From NCBI RefSeq assembly GCF_964355755.1, contig NC_092676.1:23852288-23916287 (forward strand): a stretch of DNA of 64,000 bases, given 5' to 3'. Below the pieces are notes generated by a model that searched no databases, was not told where the DNA came from, and saw only the letters and a list, made by a program, of their open reading frames with translations. Below, piece by piece: positions 60,101-64,000 of this stretch. This DNA comes from Antedon mediterranea. Lineage: Eukaryota > Echinodermata > Crinoidea > Comatulida > Antedonidae. How positions within the stretch are numbered: the first letter of the stretch is position 1; every line of letters begins with the position of its first letter. Both the position numbers and the translations under genes were made by a program.

Positions 60101-63100
60101 CCACTCTAACTTATACTGGAAAACTAAGAGGGTACCTTAGTATAATCCCACCAAGTGACTCCCAGGAACAATCCGCCATTTTCTCACAAATACAGTATCA
60201 AATTTCACTATATTTTAAAAATTTTATCGTAATTGAGTTACACTCAAATTTAAAAGATGAGGGCTTAGTAAACGGGACCAGTGGTCCCACTCTAACTTAT
60301 ACTGGACGACTAGGGAGGCACCGTAGTATAATCCCACCAAGTGACTCTCAGGAACAATCCGCCGTTTTCTCACAAATACAGTATCAAATTTCACTATATT
60401 TTAAAATATTAATCGTAATTGAGTTACACTCAAACGTTAAAGATGAGGGCTGAGTAAACCGGACCAGTGGTCCCACTCTAACTGATACTGGACGACTAAG
60501 GGGGTAACCTAGTATAATCCCACTAAGTGACTCCCAGGAACAATCCGCCATTTTCTCACAAATACAGTATCAAATTTCACTATATTTTAAAATATTAATC
60601 GTAATTGAGTTACACTCAAACGTTAAAGATGAGGGCTGAGTAAACGGGACCAGTGGTCCCACTCTAACTTATACTGGACAACTGAGGAGGTACCCTAGTA
60701 TAATCCCACAAAGTGACTCCCAGGAACAATCCGCCATTTTCTCACAAATACAGTATCAATTTTCACTATATTTTAAAATTTTTTATCGTAATTGAGTTAC
60801 ACTCAAATTTAAAAGATGAGGGCTGAGTAAACGAAACCAGTGGTCGCACTCTAACTTATACTGGACAACTAAGGACGTACCTTAGTATAATCCCACCATG
60901 TGACTCCCAGGAACAATCCGCCGTTTTCTCACAAATACAGTATCTAATTTCACTATATTTTTAAAATCGTAATTGAGTTACACTCAAATGTTAAAGATGA
61001 GGGCTGAGTAAACGGGACCAGTAGTCCCACTCTAACTTATACTGGACAACTAAGGAGGTACCCTAGTATAATCCCACCAAGTGACTCTCAGGAAAAATCC
61101 GCCGTTTTCTCACAAATACAGTATCACATTTCACTATATTTTAAAGATCATAAATGAGTTAAACTCAAATTTTAAAGATGAGGGCTGAGTAAACGGGACC
61201 AGTGGTCCCACTCTAATTTATACTGGACAACTAAGGAGGTACCCTAGTATAATCCCACCAAGTGACTCCCAGGAACAATCCGCCATTTTCTCACAAATAC
61301 AGTATCAAATTTCACTATATTTTTTTAATCGTAAATGAGTTACACTCAAATTTAAAAGATGAGGGCTGAGTAAACAGTACCAGTGGTCCCACTCTAACTT
61401 ATACTGTACGAGTAAGGAGGTACCCTAGTATAATCCCACCAAGTGACTCTCAGGAACAATCCGCCGTTTTCTCACAAATACAGTTTCAAATTTCACTATA
61501 TTTTAAAAATCGTAAATGAGTTACACTCAAATTTTAAAGATGAGGGCTGAGTAAACGGGACTAGTGGTCCCACTCTAACTTATACTGGACGACTAAGGGG
61601 GTACCCTAGTATAATCCCACCAAGTGACTCCCAGGAACAATCCGCCATTTTTCACAAATACAGTATCAAATTTCACTATATTTTAAAAATCGTAAATGAG
61701 TTACACTCAAATTTTAAAGATGAGGGCTGAGTAAACCGGACCAGTGGTCCCACTCTAACTTATACTGGACGACTAAGGGGGTAACCTAGTATAATCCCAC
61801 CAAGTGACTCCCAGGAACAATCCGCCATTTTTACACAAATACAGTATCAAATTTCACTATATTTTAAAATATTAATCGTAATTGAGTTACACTCAAATGT
61901 TAAAGATGAGGGCTGAGTAAACGGGACCAGTGGTCCCACTCTAACTTATACAGGATGACTAAAGAGGTACTCTAGTATAATCCCACCAAGTGACTCTCAG
62001 GAACAATACGCCGTTTTCTCACAAATACAGTATCAAATTTCACTATATTTTAAAAATCGTAAATGAGTTACACTCAAATTTTAAAGATGAGGGCTGAGTA
62101 AACGGGACCAGTGGTCCCACTCTAACTTATACTGGACGACTAAGGGTGTACCCTAGTATAATCCCACCAAGTGACTCTCAGGAACAATCCGCCGTTTTCT
62201 CACAAATACAGTTTCAAATTTCACTATATTTTAAAAATCGTAAATGAGTTACACTCAAATTTTAAAGATGAGGGCTGAGTAAACGGGACCAGTAGTCCCA
62301 CTCTAACTTATACTGGACAACTAAGAGGGTACCCTAGTATAATCCCACCAAGTGACTCCCAGGAACAATCCGCCATTTTCTCACAAATACAGTATCAAAT
62401 TTCACTATATTTTAAAAATTTTATCGTAATTGAGTTACACTCAAATTTAAAAGATGAGGGCTGAGTAAACGGGACCAGTGGTCGCACTCTAACTTATACT
62501 GGACGACTAAGGACGTACCTTAGTATAACCCCACCATGTGACTCCGAGGAACAATCCGCCGTTTTCTTACAAATACAGTATCAAATTTCACTATATTTTT
62601 AAAATCGTAAATGAGTTACACTCAAATTTAAAAGATGAGGGCTTAGTAAACGGGACCAGTGGTCCCACTCTAACTTATACTGGACGACTAGGGAGGCACC
62701 GTAGTATAATCCCACCAAGTGACTCTCAGGAACAATCCGCCGTTTTCTCACAAATACAGTATCAAATTTCACTATATTTTAAAATATTAATCGTAATTGA
62801 GTTACACTCAAACGTTAAAGATGAGGGCTGAGTAAACCGGACCAGTGGTCCCACTCTAACTGATACTGGACGACTAAGGGGGTAACCTAGTATAATCCCA
62901 CTAAGTGACTCCCAGGAACAATCCGCCATTTTCTCACAAATACAGTATCAAATTTCACTATATTTTAAAATATTAATCGTAATTGAGTTACACTCAAACG
63001 TTAAAGATGAGGGCTGAGTAAACGGGACCAGTGGTCCAACTCTAACTTATACTGGACAACTGAGGAGGTACCCTAGTATAATCCCACCAAGTGACTCCCA

Positions 63101-64000
63101 GGAACAATCCGCCATTTTCTCACAAATACAGTATCAATTTTCACTATATTTAAAAAATTTTATCGTAATTGAGTTACACGCAAATTAAAAGATGAGGGCT
63201 GAGTAAACGGGACCAGTGGTCGCACTCTAACTTATACTGGACGACTAAGGACGTACCTTAGTATAACCCCACCATGTGACTCCGAGGAACAATCCGCCGT
63301 TTTCTCACAAATACAGTATCAAATTTCACTATATTTTGAAATATTAATCGTAATTGAGTTACACTCAAACGTTAAAGATGAGGGCTGAGTAAACGGGACC
63401 AGTGGTCCCACTCTAACTTCTACTGGACAACTAAGGAGGTACCCTAGTATAATCCCACAAAGTGACTCCCAGGAACAATCCGCCATTTTCTCACAAATAC
63501 AGTATCAAATTTCACTATATTTTTTTAATCGTAAATGAGTTACACTCAAATTTGAAAGATGAGGGCTGAGTAAACAGTACCAGTGGTCCCACTCTAACTT
63601 ATACTGTACGACTAAGGAGGTACCCTAGTATAATCCCACCAAGTGACTCTCAGGAACAATCCGCCGTTTTCTCACAAATACAGTTTCAAATTTCACTATA
63701 TTTTAAAAATCGTAAATGAGTTACACTCAAATTTTAAAGATGAGGGCTGAGTAAACGGGACTAGTGGTCCCACTCTAACTTATACTGGACGACTAAGGGG
63801 GTACCCTAGTATAATCCCACCAAGTGACTCCCAGGAACAATCCGCCATTTTTTCACAAATACAGTATCAAATTTCACTATATTTTAAAAATCGTAAATGA
63901 GTTACACTCAAATTTTAAAGATGAGGGCTGAGTAAACCGGACCAGTGGTCCCACTCTAACTTATACTGGACGACTAAGGGGGTAACCTAGTATAATCCCA
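57141..64000 (-). repeat. satellite array, right arm (inverted orientation)
   Basis: About 38 monomers of the same satellite in the opposite orientation, running off the right edge. A distinctive monomer (CAGGATGACTAAAGAGGTAC) recurs at 57190, 59397 and 61951, giving higher-order units of 2207 and 2554 bp (about 12 and 14 monomers). The second unit has monomers the first lacks, and the third lacks one that the second has, as expected from unequal exchange. Confidence 0.97.

Noticed and set aside
59974-60453. 159-residue plus-strand open frame with internal repeats (and its relative at 62538-62831)
   Set aside because: It lies wholly inside the satellite; its repeats are satellite monomers whose lengths happen to be multiples of three. 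Other monomers carry stops and frameshifts.
51672-64000. CENP-B box in the satellite
   Set aside because: I could not find the required TTCG....A..CGGG arrangement in the monomers.

Overview
This is eukaryotic DNA from a metazoan. It is AT-rich and intron-dense, with GT-AG introns, many short inverted-repeat elements and a large satellite array. Three things point to a deuterostome invertebrate, most likely an echinoderm (inference; I cannot name the species): a receptor gene with SRCR domains and a GPS motif, abundant TAGGCCTA-type words, and LINE/SINE debris typical of marine deuterostomes. Most real genes are split into exons too short to stand out as long ORFs, so the models below were built by joining exons at splice sites and checking that codon phase carries across each junction.

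Layout. (1) About 320-6394, minus strand: an adhesion-type GPCR with signal peptide, two SRCR domains, GAIN region, GPS cleavage motif and the start of TM1; the rest of the 7TM domain lies off the left edge. (2) 6395-12206: intergenic, with tandem repeats, CRE-like sites and MITEs. (3) 12207-12737: two copies of a SINE-like unit whose head folds as a tRNA. (4) 12774-16737, minus strand: a three-exon gene for a 622-residue, cysteine-free, acidic secreted precursor with many dibasic sites, resembling a granin or neuropeptide prohormone. (5) 16.8-29.9 kb: no supportable gene; repeats and MITEs. (6) 29.9-42.73 kb, plus strand: a complete DONSON gene (nine coding exons, 569 aa) with an E2F-type site near its presumed promoter. 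(7) 51364-44263, minus strand: a complete SON gene (nine coding exons, 1022 aa; SR-rich, G-patch, dsRBD). SON and DONSON are tail to tail, as in vertebrates, where DONSON is named 'downstream neighbour of SON'. (8) 51.67-64.0 kb: a satellite of about 181 bp in two opposite-orientation arms that meet at about 57.14 kb, with higher-order repeats of roughly 2.2-2.57 kb.

Functionally, SON (splicing cofactor) and DONSON (replication initiation and fork protection) are housekeeping neighbours. The receptor and the prohormone-like gene are neighbours on the same strand, but nothing in the sequence links them functionally. Five families of short inverted-repeat elements recur, mostly in introns. The most unusual points are the SRCR-GAIN/GPS receptor architecture, the tandem duplication of the last SON coding segment, splice-acceptor-bearing repeats in front of DONSON exon 5, the composite MITE doublet seen twice, and the inverted satellite with higher-order structure beginning about 300 bp from the SON start codon.
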